Positions 45,235 through 54,327 of a stretch of 64,000 nucleotides of DNA are shown here, piece by piece (the first letter of the stretch is position 1; every line of letters starts with the position of its first letter). Location: NCBI GenBank assembly GCA_018242205.1, contig JAFECJ010000009.1, forward strand, positions 62,001-126,000. The letters run 5' to 3'. The notes below the pieces were generated by a model, which did no database searches, had not been told where the DNA came from, and saw only the letters and a list, made by a program, of their open reading frames with translations. Source of the DNA: Pseudomonadota bacterium (GTDB taxonomy: Bacteria; Pseudomonadota; Alphaproteobacteria; Rhizobiales; Xanthobacteraceae). The translations under genes and the position numbers were made by a program.

Positions 45235-46215
45235 TCAGAAGCTGATATTGGCGGCCTTGATGATCGGCCCCCACTTGTCGATTTCCTTCTGCGTAAAGGC
45301 CGTCAGATCGGCCGGGCTGCCGCCGGCCGGCGTGATGCCGAGATTGGCGAGGAACTCCTGCGTCTTGGCGTCCTTCAGCCAGGCATTGGTAACGGCGTTG
45401 AGCTTGTCCACGACGTCAGTTGGAACCTTGGCCGGTACCAGCATGGCGTACCAGACGCCGGCCTCGAAGCCGGGCAATGATTCCGCCACCGTCGGCACGT
45501 CCGGCAACTTCGACCAGCGCTGCGACGAAGCGATCGCCAGCGCCTCGATCTTGCCTTCCTTGACGGCCGATACGTAACCGGCCAGCGAATCCATGCCGAC
45601 ATCGATGTGCTTGCCGAGCAGGTCGGTGAGGATCGCGGCGCTGCCGCGATATTGCGTCCGGGCGAAGTCGATGCCGGCATTGCGCGCGAGCAATTCGCCG
45701 GTGATGTGGCCGAGCGTGCCGTTGCCGGGGAAGCCGGCGGTCACCTTGCCGGGATTGGCCTTGGCGTAAGCGATGAAGTCCTTCAGCGTCGAATAAGGCG
45801 CATCGGGCCGCGCGGTGACGATGACCGGCGCCTTGGCGACGAGCACGACCGGCGTAAAGTCGCGCTGCGGGGCATACTCCATCTTCTTGTACATGAGCTG
45901 ATTGGTGGCAGCCTGTCCCGTTGTCGCAAACAGGATGGTGTAACCATCGGCCGGCGCGCGCGCGACCGCCATGGCGCCGAGATTGCCGCCGGCGCCGCCC
46001 TTGTTCTCGACGATGACGGTTTGCTTGAGCTTGTCGCCGAGTTCATGCGCCAGACTGCGGGCGATGACATCCGACGTGGTGCCGGCGGTGAACGGCACGA
46101 TCATGGTGATCGGGCGCGACGGCCACGTGTCGGACAAAGCAGGCGCCGCCTGCGTGAGAAGAAGCGCTGAGCCGAGAAGGCCCAATGTCGCGCGACGCCG
46201 GTTGATGATACGCAT
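45235..46215 (-). CDS. Bug/TctC-family periplasmic binding protein
   Basis: A 326-residue protein with a signal peptide (about 1-28, LGLLGSALLLTQAAPALS). WPSRPITMIVPFTAGTTSDVIAR, NKGGAGGNLGAMAVARAPADGYTIL and YRGSAAILTDLLGKHIDVGMDS are typical of the tripartite tricarboxylate transporter binding proteins, which capture carboxylates such as organic acids or amides. No TctA/TctB membrane genes are adjacent, so it is an orphan binding protein, as is common in this family. It lies 12 bp after the dihydroorotate-dehydrogenase-like gene and is probably co-transcribed with it. Confidence 0.9.
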   Translation of the reverse strand: MRIINRRRATLGLLGSALLLTQAAPALSDTWPSRPITMIVPFTAGTTSDVIARSLAHELGDKLKQTVIVENKGGAGGNLGAMAVARAPADGYTILFATTGQAATNQLMYKKMEYAPQRDFTPVVLVAKAPVIVTARPDAPYSTLKDFIAYAKANPGKVTAGFPGNGTLGHITGELLARNAGIDFARTQYRGSAAILTDLLGKHIDVGMDSLAGYVSAVKEGKIEALAIASSQRWSKLPDVPTVAESLPGFEAGVWYAMLVPAKVPTDVVDKLNAVTNAWLKDAKTQEFLANLGITPAGGSPADLTAFTQKEIDKWGPIIKAANISF

Positions 46216-46227
46216 TTCCTCGCCCCC

Positions 46228-47280
46228 TTATTTCTTGTCGATATCGGCAACATATTTTTTCCAGTTGTCGGTGCGCAAGGGCATGTCGGCGAAAGTCTTG
46301 CGTTTGTCGGTGGCGATACCAACTATTTCAGCGGCGCCGATGTTTTTGCGCTGCAGATAGGCGTCCAGTTCCGCCAACGCGAACGACAACGTCTCCGTGC
46401 CGCGCAGCATGACGTTCGATGCCATCTCCACCGCATGCGCGCCGGCCAGCATCATGCGAACCACATCGAGACCGGTGCGCGCGCCGTTGGTCGCGATCAG
46501 CGGCTTGCCGGGGCCGAGCGCCTGGCGCGACACCGAGAGCCAGTGACAGGTGAGCGGCAAATTCCAGTAGCCGCCAACGCCCAGCGTCGTGCCGAGATAA
46601 GGCGCCATGGTTTCGACATCGGGGATGAAGCCGAGCAGACGCCCGGCCATCACCACCGCCTCGCCGCCGGCGGCGAACGCCGCGGCGGCAAGTTCCGGCA
46701 CGCGCTCGCTCTGCCCGGTGATCTTGACCCACAGCGGAATCTTGATGGCCTGCCGCACCGCGGAGACGATCATGGTGACGCGTGCGGGATCGAGTTCGGT
46801 GGCGACGACGCCTTTTGCCTGGCTCGCATAGGGCGTGCCGATATTGAGCTCGAGGATACGCAGACCGGCCTGCTCGACCTGTCTTGCCATTGCCACCGTG
46901 CGGTCAAGATCGGCGACGATCAGGCTGGCGATCGCGTAGGCGTCCATCGCCTTGGCCTCGCGGTCGAGCGCTGCCGATTGATCGAGCCAGGCATCGAAAG
47001 CCTGCGGCGTCAGGCCGGAACGCGTCGCCATGAAGGCGCTCGCCGGCGCGTCCTTGCTCCACGGGATTTCGCGCCACTGGTCATCGAGCAGCATGTATTC
47101 GGCGCGCTGCAATTGGTCCTTGCCGCGCTCCATTTCATTGATGGACTTGACGACGACGGCGCCGACGCCGGCCTTGAGCGCGCGCAGCACGCCCCCCGCC
47201 TCGATCATGTGCTCGGCCGAACCGGCGATCAGCGGATTTTTCAGGGCGGTCCTGCCGACCGACACCGCAAGACGGGCCAT
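46228..47280 (-). CDS. Dihydroorotate dehydrogenase-like FMN barrel enzyme
   Basis: A 350-residue TIM-barrel protein. KNPLIAGSAEHMIEAGGVLRALKAGVGAVV near the start, LELNIGTPYAS near residue 145, WVKITGQSERVPELA near 187 and IATNGARTGLDVVRMMLAGAHAVEMAS near 263 follow the order of class-1 dihydroorotate dehydrogenase and PreA-like enzymes (FMN phosphate site at the C-terminal end). The reaction is probably reduction or oxidation of a ring other than orotate, as no pyrimidine genes are near. The Cys/Ser base could not be placed with certainty. It precedes the Bug binding protein by 12 bp. Confidence 0.75.
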   Translation of the reverse strand: MARLAVSVGRTALKNPLIAGSAEHMIEAGGVLRALKAGVGAVVVKSINEMERGKDQLQRAEYMLLDDQWREIPWSKDAPASAFMATRSGLTPQAFDAWLDQSAALDREAKAMDAYAIASLIVADLDRTVAMARQVEQAGLRILELNIGTPYASQAKGVVATELDPARVTMIVSAVRQAIKIPLWVKITGQSERVPELAAAAFAAGGEAVVMAGRLLGFIPDVETMAPYLGTTLGVGGYWNLPLTCHWLSVSRQALGPGKPLIATNGARTGLDVVRMMLAGAHAVEMASNVMLRGTETLSFALAELDAYLQRKNIGAAEIVGIATDKRKTFADMPLRTDNWKKYVADIDKK

Positions 47281-47417
47281 TCGCTTCCTCCGTGCTATTG
47301 TCTGAGCGCGAGCCGTCTCTTAGACGATCCAGGGCAACGCCGACATAGCGGCGACGCCGACCGCGGCCTGCAGAATCGCCGCGTCGTTCCGGTATCGCGA
47401 ACGCGCGACGATGTCGG

Positions 47418-48557
47418 TCAGCCGACCGCGCCCCGCGCGTCGATTGGCCAGAGTGCTTCGACCCGCGCCTGCGGCGTGCCGAAATTCCGTACGCCCACGT
47501 ACCAGTCGTGGAGGTTGACGGTCGGATCGCAATGGCCGGGCACGAGCAGCAATTTCTCGCCCCAGCTCGGCGGGGTCGCGCCCGAAGCCACCGCGATGAC
47601 GCCGTGTTCGTCCGAGGGCCGGTGATAGGCAAGCCCTGGCCGCCGCCACACGTCGGGAAAGCCGCTATCATTGGACAGCGCCTTATGGCCGGCATCGATG
47701 ACAACCTGTTCGCTTGTGGTCGCGCTCATGACCGTCGCCAGCACGAACAGCGCGTGTTCGAAGCGCGGCGCATTGCCGCCCTCGTCCGAAACGTTCTTGG
47801 CGTAGTCGGCATCCATGAAAATATAGGAGCCGGCCTGCAACTCGTTCCAGACGCCCGAGGCGCCTTCGATGAGGAAGGTGCCGGTGCCGGCGCCGCCGAT
47901 CGTGTCGCAGACAAAGCCTGCCGCCGTAAGATGCGCGACCGTGTCGATCACACCCTTCTGCGCCGCGTCGATCGCGGCCCGGCGCTCGGCCGGCGTGCGC
48001 AGGTGCTGGGCGCGGCCGTGATAAGCCTGCAGGCCGCCGAAACGCAGGTTGGCGCAGCGCGCGATCTCGGCGGCAAACCTCGTTGCTTCCGGGCCGGGCG
48101 TGACGCCGCAGCGACGGCCGCCGACGTCGATCTCGACCAGGATATCGATCTGCGCGCCGGCCTGACGGGCGGCGGCGTCAAGCATCGCGATCTGCTCGAA
48201 GCGATCGACGCAGACGCCGATCCTGATCTGCCGCGCCAGCGCGGCAAGACGTGAAAGCTTGCGGGCGCCGACGACCTCGTTGCTGACGAGGATGTCACGC
48301 ACGCCGCCGGCGGCGAGCGCCTCGGCCTCGGATACTTTCTGGCAACAGATGCCGACCGCGCCGAGCGCAACCTGCTTCGCCGCGATCATCGCCGATTTGT
48401 GCGTCTTGGCGTGCGGACGCAAGCGCACGCCGAGCGCGCTAACCCGTTCGGCCAGCAGCGCCATGTTGCGCTCCATCGCGTCGAGGTCGATGACCAGAGC
48501 CGGCGTATCGATGTCGGAGTACGAAGCGCCGATCTCGGCGGGCGGCTGACAGCGCAT
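47418..48557 (-). CDS. D-threonine aldolase-family (DSD1-like) PLP enzyme
   Basis: A 379-residue fold-type III PLP enzyme. The Schiff-base lysine is K51 in RPHAKTHKS, the metal ligands are H342 and D344 in PGHCDPTVNLHDWYV, and IDTPALVIDLDAMERN is the family start. The group includes D-threonine aldolase, D-serine dehydratase and D-3-hydroxyaspartate aldolase; the present sequence does not decide between them. The start lies 30 bp downstream of the truncated tRNA-Arg and no strong ribosome-binding site is seen. A 137-bp gap leads to the dihydroorotate-dehydrogenase-like gene on the same strand. Confidence 0.85.
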   Translation of the reverse strand: MRCQPPAEIGASYSDIDTPALVIDLDAMERNMALLAERVSALGVRLRPHAKTHKSAMIAAKQVALGAVGICCQKVSEAEALAAGGVRDILVSNEVVGARKLSRLAALARQIRIGVCVDRFEQIAMLDAAARQAGAQIDILVEIDVGGRRCGVTPGPEATRFAAEIARCANLRFGGLQAYHGRAQHLRTPAERRAAIDAAQKGVIDTVAHLTAAGFVCDTIGGAGTGTFLIEGASGVWNELQAGSYIFMDADYAKNVSDEGGNAPRFEHALFVLATVMSATTSEQVVIDAGHKALSNDSGFPDVWRRPGLAYHRPSDEHGVIAVASGATPPSWGEKLLLVPGHCDPTVNLHDWYVGVRNFGTPQARVEALWPIDARGAVG

Positions 48558-48586
48558 TCGAGGCGTCCGGGTTTCGTGCCGGGGGA

Positions 48587-48635
48587 TGGCGGTCCCGAGA
48601 GGAGTCGAACCTCCGACCTTCGGTTTAGGAAACCG
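48587..48635 (-). pseudogene. Truncated tRNA-Arg(CCT), 3' half only (probable attachment site)
   Basis: The minus strand reads CGGT-TTCCTAA-ACCG (anticodon arm, CCT anticodon), a 5-nt variable loop AGGTC, a T arm with GGAGG-TTCGACT-CCTCT, the 3' acceptor strand CGGGACC, discriminator G and an encoded CCA. The D arm and 5' acceptor strand GGTCCCG are missing: beyond 48636 the sequence does not resemble tRNA. This is the exact part that tyrosine integrases duplicate when they insert into a tRNA gene. The orientation puts the inserted DNA to the right (higher coordinates); no integrase is in the window. Confidence 0.85.
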
Positions 48636-48848
48636 CCAAAGTGTCAGCAGGTTATATGCCCGAGGACGCGAAATGGCAAAATATGTTGACAGGCAAAGCG
48701 GTTAGGGGATCTCGCCTCGCACGGCCTCAGTGGTTCTTGGTGTTTGCGCTGCATGGCTTGTAGCCGCGTGTAGCCCCAATGGCCTTAACTCGACGAGCCG
48801 GAGTCGGGGCAGGTGTGACGGCGAGAATGATCCGTGGTGCGGGACTGC
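48636..48848. other. Junction region between tRNA fragment and ABC operon
   Basis: No gene is seen. The tRNA homology ends abruptly at 48635/48636; what follows has a somewhat different texture (for example AAATATGTTGACAGGCAAAGCGG), a likely remnant of the incoming element. It should also hold the 3' end of the eleven-gene operon transcript, but no clear terminator is seen. Confidence 0.4.
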
Positions 48849-50138
48849 TTATTCACGCTTGCACGCGGGCAAGAGCGCTCTGACGTCCTTGACCAGATCG
48901 GGCATGACCTCCTCGGCCTTGCGCCGCCCGGTCACGAGCGCTTCGGTGTGGCTCTTCACGACCTCGATGATCTTCAGTGAGTTGTCGCCCGGGAACGCCG
49001 CCCATTCGGTGAGAACCGGCAGTTGCCCGATGCTGGTCCTGTGGTTGGGGTTGCTGTCGTAGAAACGACCGAGCAACTCCGGATCGCGCACGGCGACCTC
49101 GTTGCCCGGCATGTAGCCGGTCAGGTTCACCATCTGCGTCTGGCCGACCGGGCCGGTGACGAACTTGACGTACTCCCAGGCGGCCTTCTGCCGCGCCGGG
49201 TCCTGGGCGAACACCATGGCGACATTGCCGCCGGCCGGCAGCAGCCCCTTCGCCGACGCAAGCGGGAACGGCACGGTCTTGAAGGTGAAGCGTTCGCCGA
49301 TCTGCCGCTGCGCCGCCGCGACATAGGACGTGGAGTCCGCGAGGATCGCGATATTGCCGGCCACGAAAGACTGGCGCGCCTGACCGAGCGCAAGGTTCGG
49401 CATGCCCGACTGGCCGAAGGCCTCCAGCGTCTTCAGCGCCCACAGCCCGTTGTCGTCGTCGAAGGCGATTCCGCAGCCGTCGGCCTTGAGGATGCGCCCG
49501 CCCCGGCTCGTCACCAGCGACTGCACCAGCCAGTTGCCGGTCTGCTCCCACTGGAAATAGAGGCCGGTCTTGCCCTGACCGGCGACCGCTTCGATCTTCT
49601 TGCCGAGCGCAATCAGCTCGCGCCAGGTCTTCGGCAGATCGTCGACCTTGCCGCCCGCCTTGGCGACGAGATCGGCATTGACGTAAAGAACAGGCGTAGA
49701 CACCGCGAAGGGCAGCCCGTAGGTCTTGCCCTTCCATTGGCCGAGCGCGGCAAGCGTCGGATAATAGCCGAGCTTGGCGATGCCGCCGTCGCGCGCGATA
49801 AAGTTGTCGAGCGGTGCGCCGAGACCGCGGTCGACGAACAGCCCGATCTGGTTGATGCCGTTGAACGCCACATCCGGCAGCCGGCCGGTGAGCTGATCGC
49901 GCAGGATCTGCTGCGCCGCCTCCTCGTAACCCGCGACCGGATTGCGGAACTTGATCTTGATGTCGGGATGAAGCTCGGTGAAGCGCTTCGCCAAATCCTG
50001 CTGCAGCGTATTGAAGGTGCCCGGCGTCGTATAGAGCACGTCGAGCGTCGTCTCCGCCGAAGCCGCAGCGGACATCGCCGCCAGCCCGAGCGAGGCGGCA
50101 ATCAGGCCGGAAAGGGCTCGGCTCGTTCGTGTCAACAT
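48849..50138 (-). CDS. Extracellular solute-binding protein (UgpB-like)
   Basis: A 429-residue family-1 solute-binding protein with a signal peptide (about 1-28, LSGLIAASLGLAAMSAAASA). DVLYTTPGTFNTLQQDLAKRFTELHPDIKIKF, LPDVAFNGINQIGLFVDRG and YGLPFAVSTPVLYVNADL match the sugar / glycerol-3-phosphate binding group. It is the last gene of the eleven-gene operon, 19 bp after the UgpE-like permease. The partner ATPase and permeases make a complete importer; the neighbouring hydrolases suggest a phosphoester, phosphonate or polyol phosphate as ligand. Two residual cysteines are near 240 and 427. Confidence 0.88.
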   Translation of the reverse strand: MLTRTSRALSGLIAASLGLAAMSAAASAETTLDVLYTTPGTFNTLQQDLAKRFTELHPDIKIKFRNPVAGYEEAAQQILRDQLTGRLPDVAFNGINQIGLFVDRGLGAPLDNFIARDGGIAKLGYYPTLAALGQWKGKTYGLPFAVSTPVLYVNADLVAKAGGKVDDLPKTWRELIALGKKIEAVAGQGKTGLYFQWEQTGNWLVQSLVTSRGGRILKADGCGIAFDDDNGLWALKTLEAFGQSGMPNLALGQARQSFVAGNIAILADSTSYVAAAQRQIGERFTFKTVPFPLASAKGLLPAGGNVAMVFAQDPARQKAAWEYVKFVTGPVGQTQMVNLTGYMPGNEVAVRDPELLGRFYDSNPNHRTSIGQLPVLTEWAAFPGDNSLKIIEVVKSHTEALVTGRRKAEEVMPDLVKDVRALLPACKRE

Positions 50139-50157
50139 AGTCTGTCTCCCGGTTGAA

Positions 50158-51006
50158 TCAGGTGCGTGCGGTGAAGGAAATGCCGTCGATGAAGCGCTGC
50201 TGCGCGAACAGAAAGGCGACGACCAGCGGCGCGACGATGATGGTTGCGCCCGCCATCAGCGGACCGAGGAACTGTCCGGCCTCGTCGTCGCGGAACAGCA
50301 GGATGCCGAGGGCCGGTGTCGACAGCTCCTCGCTGCGGATGGCGATCAGCGGCCAGAACAGATCGTTCCAGTGGGCGACGACGGAGAAGATGCCGAAGGC
50401 GGCAATCGCCGGCACCGCAACCGGGATCATGACGCGCCAGATGATCTCGAACTCGCCGAGACCGTCGAGGCGCGCGGCGTCGATCAATTCGTCCGGCACG
50501 GCGCGGAAGAACTGCCGCATCAGGAAAATGCCGAAAGTCGAGATGATCCAGGGCAGGATCAGCGCCGCGTAGGTGTCGAGCAGGCCGAACACGTGCAGCA
50601 GCACAAAATGCGGAATGGCGAGCGCCTGCGGCGGCACCAGCAGGCCGACCAGCACCGCCGCGAACAACGTATCCCGCCCGCGAAAGCGGAGCTTGGCCAG
50701 CGCATAGGCGCAGGGCACGCACACCAGCAGCTGCAAAAGAAAGATAGTGGCGCAGACAAACAGCCCATTGATAAGGAAGAGATGCATCGGCGCGGCCGTC
50801 AGCGCGACGCTATAGTTTTCCAGGCCGTTGAATTTCTGCGGCCACAGATGGAACTCAGGCTGGAATATCTCTTCAGGCGGCTTCACCGACAGGCTGAGCA
50901 TCCACACGAAGGGAATAAGCGCGAACAAAGTCGTCAACGCGAGCGCGCCGTGGCGAGCAAGCACGCGCCAGCGCAGGACCCGAATATTTCGTACCAAGTC
51001 CCTCAT
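50158..51006 (-). CDS. ABC importer permease (UgpE/MalG-like)
   Basis: A 282-residue permease with six hydrophobic segments. LRWRVLARHGALALTTLFALIPFVWMLSLSVKPPEEIF at the N-terminus and the cytosolic EAA loop IDAARLDGLGEFEIIWRVMIP near residue 175 are those of MalG/UgpE. The start overlaps the UgpA-like stop (ATGA). It forms the channel with the preceding permease. Confidence 0.9.
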   Translation of the reverse strand: MRDLVRNIRVLRWRVLARHGALALTTLFALIPFVWMLSLSVKPPEEIFQPEFHLWPQKFNGLENYSVALTAAPMHLFLINGLFVCATIFLLQLLVCVPCAYALAKLRFRGRDTLFAAVLVGLLVPPQALAIPHFVLLHVFGLLDTYAALILPWIISTFGIFLMRQFFRAVPDELIDAARLDGLGEFEIIWRVMIPVAVPAIAAFGIFSVVAHWNDLFWPLIAIRSEELSTPALGILLFRDDEAGQFLGPLMAGATIIVAPLVVAFLFAQQRFIDGISFTART

Positions 51007-51908
51007 GTGTAGTGCACCCGACGATCAAGGACACGTGCCTGGGTCAGCGTCAGCAGCACGACGATGACGAGATAGACCACCGTCAGCGCTGCGCCGTAGC
51101 CGGTGCGCAGAAAGTCGAAGCTCTCGGTATAGAGACGGTACAGCAGCACGTCGGAGGCGAAGTTCGGCCCGCCTTGCGTCAGCACACGCACGGTGTCGAA
51201 CACCTCAAAGGCGCGTGTGGCGGTCAGGATCAGGACGAACATCGTCACCGGTCCGAGCATCGGCAAGGTCACCACCCGCAGCCGGTCCAGCGCGCGATCG
51301 GCGCCGTCGATCGCAGCCGCATCGTAAAGCGACTGCGGCACGGATTTGAGGCCCGCCACGAACAGCACCATGGCAAAACCGAAGCCCTGCCAGATGCCGA
51401 TAACCGCAAGCGCCGGCAACACCGTGCGCGGATCGCGCAGCCAGTTGGTGGCCGGGATGCCGAACTCGGCAAGCATGCGGTTCACCAAGCCGATCGTCGG
51501 ATGCAGCATGGTGCCCCAGACGATCGCCATGGCCGCCATGGTCGACATCACGGGGAGGAAATGCGCGGCGCGATAAAAGCCGCGCAAGCTCGGCTGCGCC
51601 TCGATCAGCAGCGCGACGACAAGCCCGAGGCCGACGGTGCCCGGCACGACAATGACGACGTAGATCACCGTATTGACGAGCGACGTCCAGAAGATGCGGT
51701 CGGCGAACAACGCCTGGTAATTCGCAAGGCCGAGGAAGCGAAACGACGACGCACCGATCTGCCAGTCGGTCAGCGAAAAGACGGCAACGGCCAAAGCCGG
51801 CCCGAACAGCAGCAAGGCCAGCAGAACAACAGCGGGCGCGACCGCGAGCCCGGCGACGAGGCTCGCATGCGAAAGGCGGTGTTGCCTCCCCGGCGCGACG
51901 GCGGTCAT
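51003..51908 (-). CDS. ABC importer permease (UgpA/MalF-like)
   Basis: A 301-residue permease. The first helix ([24 protein letters not shown]) and the EAA loop [24 protein letters not shown] near residue 210 identify the UgpA/MalF-like partner. The start ATG (51906-51908) overlaps the ATPase stop; the same frame continues far upstream through the ATPase gene, but that stretch is out-of-frame coding and has no permease features. Confidence 0.9.
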   Translation of the reverse strand: MTAVAPGRQHRLSHASLVAGLAVAPAVVLLALLLFGPALAVAVFSLTDWQIGASSFRFLGLANYQALFADRIFWTSLVNTVIYVVIVVPGTVGLGLVVALLIEAQPSLRGFYRAAHFLPVMSTMAAMAIVWGTMLHPTIGLVNRMLAEFGIPATNWLRDPRTVLPALAVIGIWQGFGFAMVLFVAGLKSVPQSLYDAAAIDGADRALDRLRVVTLPMLGPVTMFVLILTATRAFEVFDTVRVLTQGGPNFASDVLLYRLYTESFDFLRTGYGAALTVVYLVIVVLLTLTQARVLDRRVHYT

Positions 51909-53029
51909 GCGGCGACGCGCTCCCGCGCTTTGAGCCGGCGTCCGCCGGCATCGAACTGCAGCACGCGCGCCGGATCGGGATTGACGCCGACCACGTCGCC
52001 GACCGCAAAGCGTCGTCCCGACGGCGCGACGCGGACGATGAGCGGCAGCGCGCCCTGGCTGTGCGCCGGCCGCGCGGCAACATGCAAGAAGATGTCGGCG
52101 CCGAGGTTTTCGACGCCCGTGATCGACCCCGCCAGCACACCCGCCGCCGGCGCGCAGATGTCGGCCGCCTCCGGCCGGAAGGCCAGCGCGCTGGCGCCCG
52201 GCACTGCTGCCATGGCGGCGCGCGTGCCCTGGTCGAGCGCGGCTGCGGGCACGACGTTGATCTTGGGACTGCCGATGAACTCGGCGACGCGCATATCCCG
52301 CGGATCGGCATAAAGCTCGTCCGGCGCGCCGACCTGGATCAATTCGCCCGCCATCATGACGGCGACGCGGTCGGACATCGTCATCGCCTCGGCCTGATCG
52401 TGCGTCACGAAAACGAAGGTGCTGCCGAGCCGCCGGTGCAGCGCGGTAATCTCCGCGCGCATTTGCACCCGAAGCTTGGCGTCGAGATTGGACAACGGCT
52501 CGTCCATCAGGAACACAGCGGGATGACGCACCATGGCGCGCCCGAGCGCGACGCGCTGGCGCTGGCCGCCGGACAATTGCCCCGGCTTGCGCGACAGCAG
52601 ATGCCCGATGTCGAGCAGCGCCGCCGTCTCCTCGACTTCGTGGCGGATGCCCTCTTCGATCGGGCGGCGCCCCGGCGACAGCGCGCCGACGAGCGGCAGG
52701 CGCTGCGCGCCGGACAGCCGGCGCATGCGCAGCGGCAGTGCCATGTTGTCGAAGACCGACATATGCGGATAGAGCGCATAGGCCTGGAACACCATCGCGA
52801 CATCGCGGTCCTTGGGGCGCAGGCCGTCGACTACGCGGCCGCCGATCACGACCGCGCCCGAATCCTGCGCATCGAGCCCGGCGATGATCCGTAGCAAGGT
52901 CGACTTGCCGCAGCCGGATGGCCCCACCAGCGTCAGAAACTCGCCGTCCCGGATATCGAGCGAGATGCCGCGGAGCACCGGCGTTGCGCCGTGGCTCTTG
53001 GCGACAGCGCTCAGGGCGATGCCGCTCAT
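51905..53029 (-). CDS. ABC importer ATPase (UgpC/MalK-like)
   Basis: A 374-residue ATPase. Walker [10 protein letters not shown] near residue 37, [19 protein letters not shown] near 135, [14 protein letters not shown] near 158 and the switch histidine in [11 protein letters not shown] are complete; a C-terminal TOBE-like regulatory domain follows (from about residue 240). The start ATG at 53029 begins [14 protein letters not shown] and overlaps the phosphohydrolase stop (ATGA). It energises the UgpBAE-like importer. Confidence 0.92.
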   Translation of the reverse strand: MSGIALSAVAKSHGATPVLRGISLDIRDGEFLTLVGPSGCGKSTLLRIIAGLDAQDSGAVVIGGRVVDGLRPKDRDVAMVFQAYALYPHMSVFDNMALPLRMRRLSGAQRLPLVGALSPGRRPIEEGIRHEVEETAALLDIGHLLSRKPGQLSGGQRQRVALGRAMVRHPAVFLMDEPLSNLDAKLRVQMRAEITALHRRLGSTFVFVTHDQAEAMTMSDRVAVMMAGELIQVGAPDELYADPRDMRVAEFIGSPKINVVPAAALDQGTRAAMAAVPGASALAFRPEAADICAPAAGVLAGSITGVENLGADIFLHVAARPAHSQGALPLIVRVAPSGRRFAVGDVVGVNPDPARVLQFDAGGRRLKARERVAA

Positions 53030-54327
53030 CGGGCGGGCCCTTCCGCACTCGCCGCGTCCGGCCGTTGCAGCGCATCGCCGTCGGTCTCCGCGGCCGGCAC
53101 GCCAAGGTGCGCGAGCGCGGTCGGCGCGATGTCGATGACGCGCGTAATGCCGGATCGCACAGCGCCGGGCGTGAAACCGCGCCCGGAGATCATCAGGAAC
53201 GGCGCCTGCTCGTAAGCGCCGAGCCCGCCATGCTGGCCGCAGCCGAGCCGGTCCGGCTTGCCCATCGCCGGCTTGGCCGCGAGGCTCGTACCCGGCACGC
53301 CGAATGCGTTGGGTGCCTCGCTCGCGCGCATAGACACGGCAAAGGCGAGACCGCCCTCCGGTTTCTGACCGACGCGATCGAGATCGTGCGGGCCGAACAC
53401 CGCGCCCGCCCAATCGCTCGCGTCGAGGAAGGCACGGATGCGGGGAATGAGCGCGGCCATGTCCGGATGTACGTAAATAAGAGCCGACGTACCGTTCGAG
53501 ACGGCCGCGACCTCATCCGAGCCCGCGTCGCGCTTCAACCCGGCCGCCACCAGTTCGGCGTCGATATCGACAATGCCGGTGACGCTCTGATGACCGTGAT
53601 CCGAGCCGATCAGCAGCAAGGTGTCCTCGCCGGCCTCGCGCAAACGCGCGACAGCCTGCATCACCAGCCCGGCATGGGCATCGGCCGCCGTCAGCACCGC
53701 AAGATGCTCCGGCGAACCGAGCGGCGCCTCGTGCTGGATGTGGTCCGGCTCCCCGAGCCAGAGCACGCCGAGCGCCGGCTTGCGGCGATGGAGCACCTCG
53801 TCGATGAAGCGTTCCGTCATGCGGCGGTCGCCGTCGACGTCGAGTGTCACATCGAGCCGATCGGCTGGCGCGACCGGCACGCGGCCGGGCCCGAACGAGC
53901 CGGCGCGATGGTAGACATAGCCGTGGCCGTCGGGATCGTGCGCGTAGGCAGCGCCCGGCGACACGTTGCTGAAGACGATGACGCCGCCGACGTCCTTGAG
54001 CCGCTCCGCCAGTGTCGGCATGGCCAGCGCCTGGCCCGTCACGCGCCGCTTGTGCTGCAGGAATTCGGGATGGCCCGCGTCGCGCAACACCAGGTGTCCG
54101 GCTTCCATCAGGGCGACGGAATTGCCTTGCAGGCCGTGGCGCGCCGGATAGCAGCCGGTAGCGAGGCTCGCCGACACGACGCGCGTGCACGACGGAAACA
54201 CCGTGCTGTAGTCCGCAAAGCATTCGGCTTCGCGGGTAAACGCCACGAGGTTCGGAGTCGTTTGTGGGGAAATCAGATCGCGGCGGAGGCCGTCGAGGGT
54301 GACGATGACGACGCGGCGCATGCTCAT
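53026..54327 (-). CDS. Alkaline-phosphatase-superfamily phosphodiesterase/phosphohydrolase (NPP-like)
   Basis: A 433-residue metal-dependent hydrolase. Metal and nucleophile residues are in place: D12 in [10 protein letters not shown]48 in FPSCTRV, the DxxxH pair in [12 protein letters not shown] (near 190), SDHGHQS near 240 and a late histidine in [16 protein letters not shown] near 370. This is the type I phosphodiesterase / nucleotide pyrophosphatase pattern. No signal peptide is seen, so the substrate is acted on after import. Start and stop both overlap neighbours by ATGA. With the phosphonoacetate-hydrolase-like gene it gives two related hydrolases in one operon, suggesting consecutive steps. 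Confidence 0.82.
   Translation of the reverse strand: MSMRRVVIVTLDGLRRDLISPQTTPNLVAFTREAECFADYSTVFPSCTRVVSASLATGCYPARHGLQGNSVALMEAGHLVLRDAGHPEFLQHKRRVTGQALAMPTLAERLKDVGGVIVFSNVSPGAAYAHDPDGHGYVYHRAGSFGPGRVPVAPADRLDVTLDVDGDRRMTERFIDEVLHRRKPALGVLWLGEPDHIQHEAPLGSPEHLAVLTAADAHAGLVMQAVARLREAGEDTLLLIGSDHGHQSVTGIVDIDAELVAAGLKRDAGSDEVAAVSNGTSALIYVHPDMAALIPRIRAFLDASDWAGAVFGPHDLDRVGQKPEGGLAFAVSMRASEAPNAFGVPGTSLAAKPAMGKPDRLGCGQHGGLGAYEQAPFLMISGRGFTPGAVRSGITRVIDIAPTALAHLGVPAAETDGDALQRPDAASAEGPAR

Noticed and set aside
48587..48700. Intact tRNA-Arg gene
   Set aside because: Only the 3' half is present; the D arm and 5' acceptor strand cannot be found on either side.
51909..53105. Extension of the UgpA-like permease frame into the ATPase gene
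   Set aside because: The extra 400 residues are out-of-frame reading of the ATPase; the permease start is the ATG at 51906-51908.
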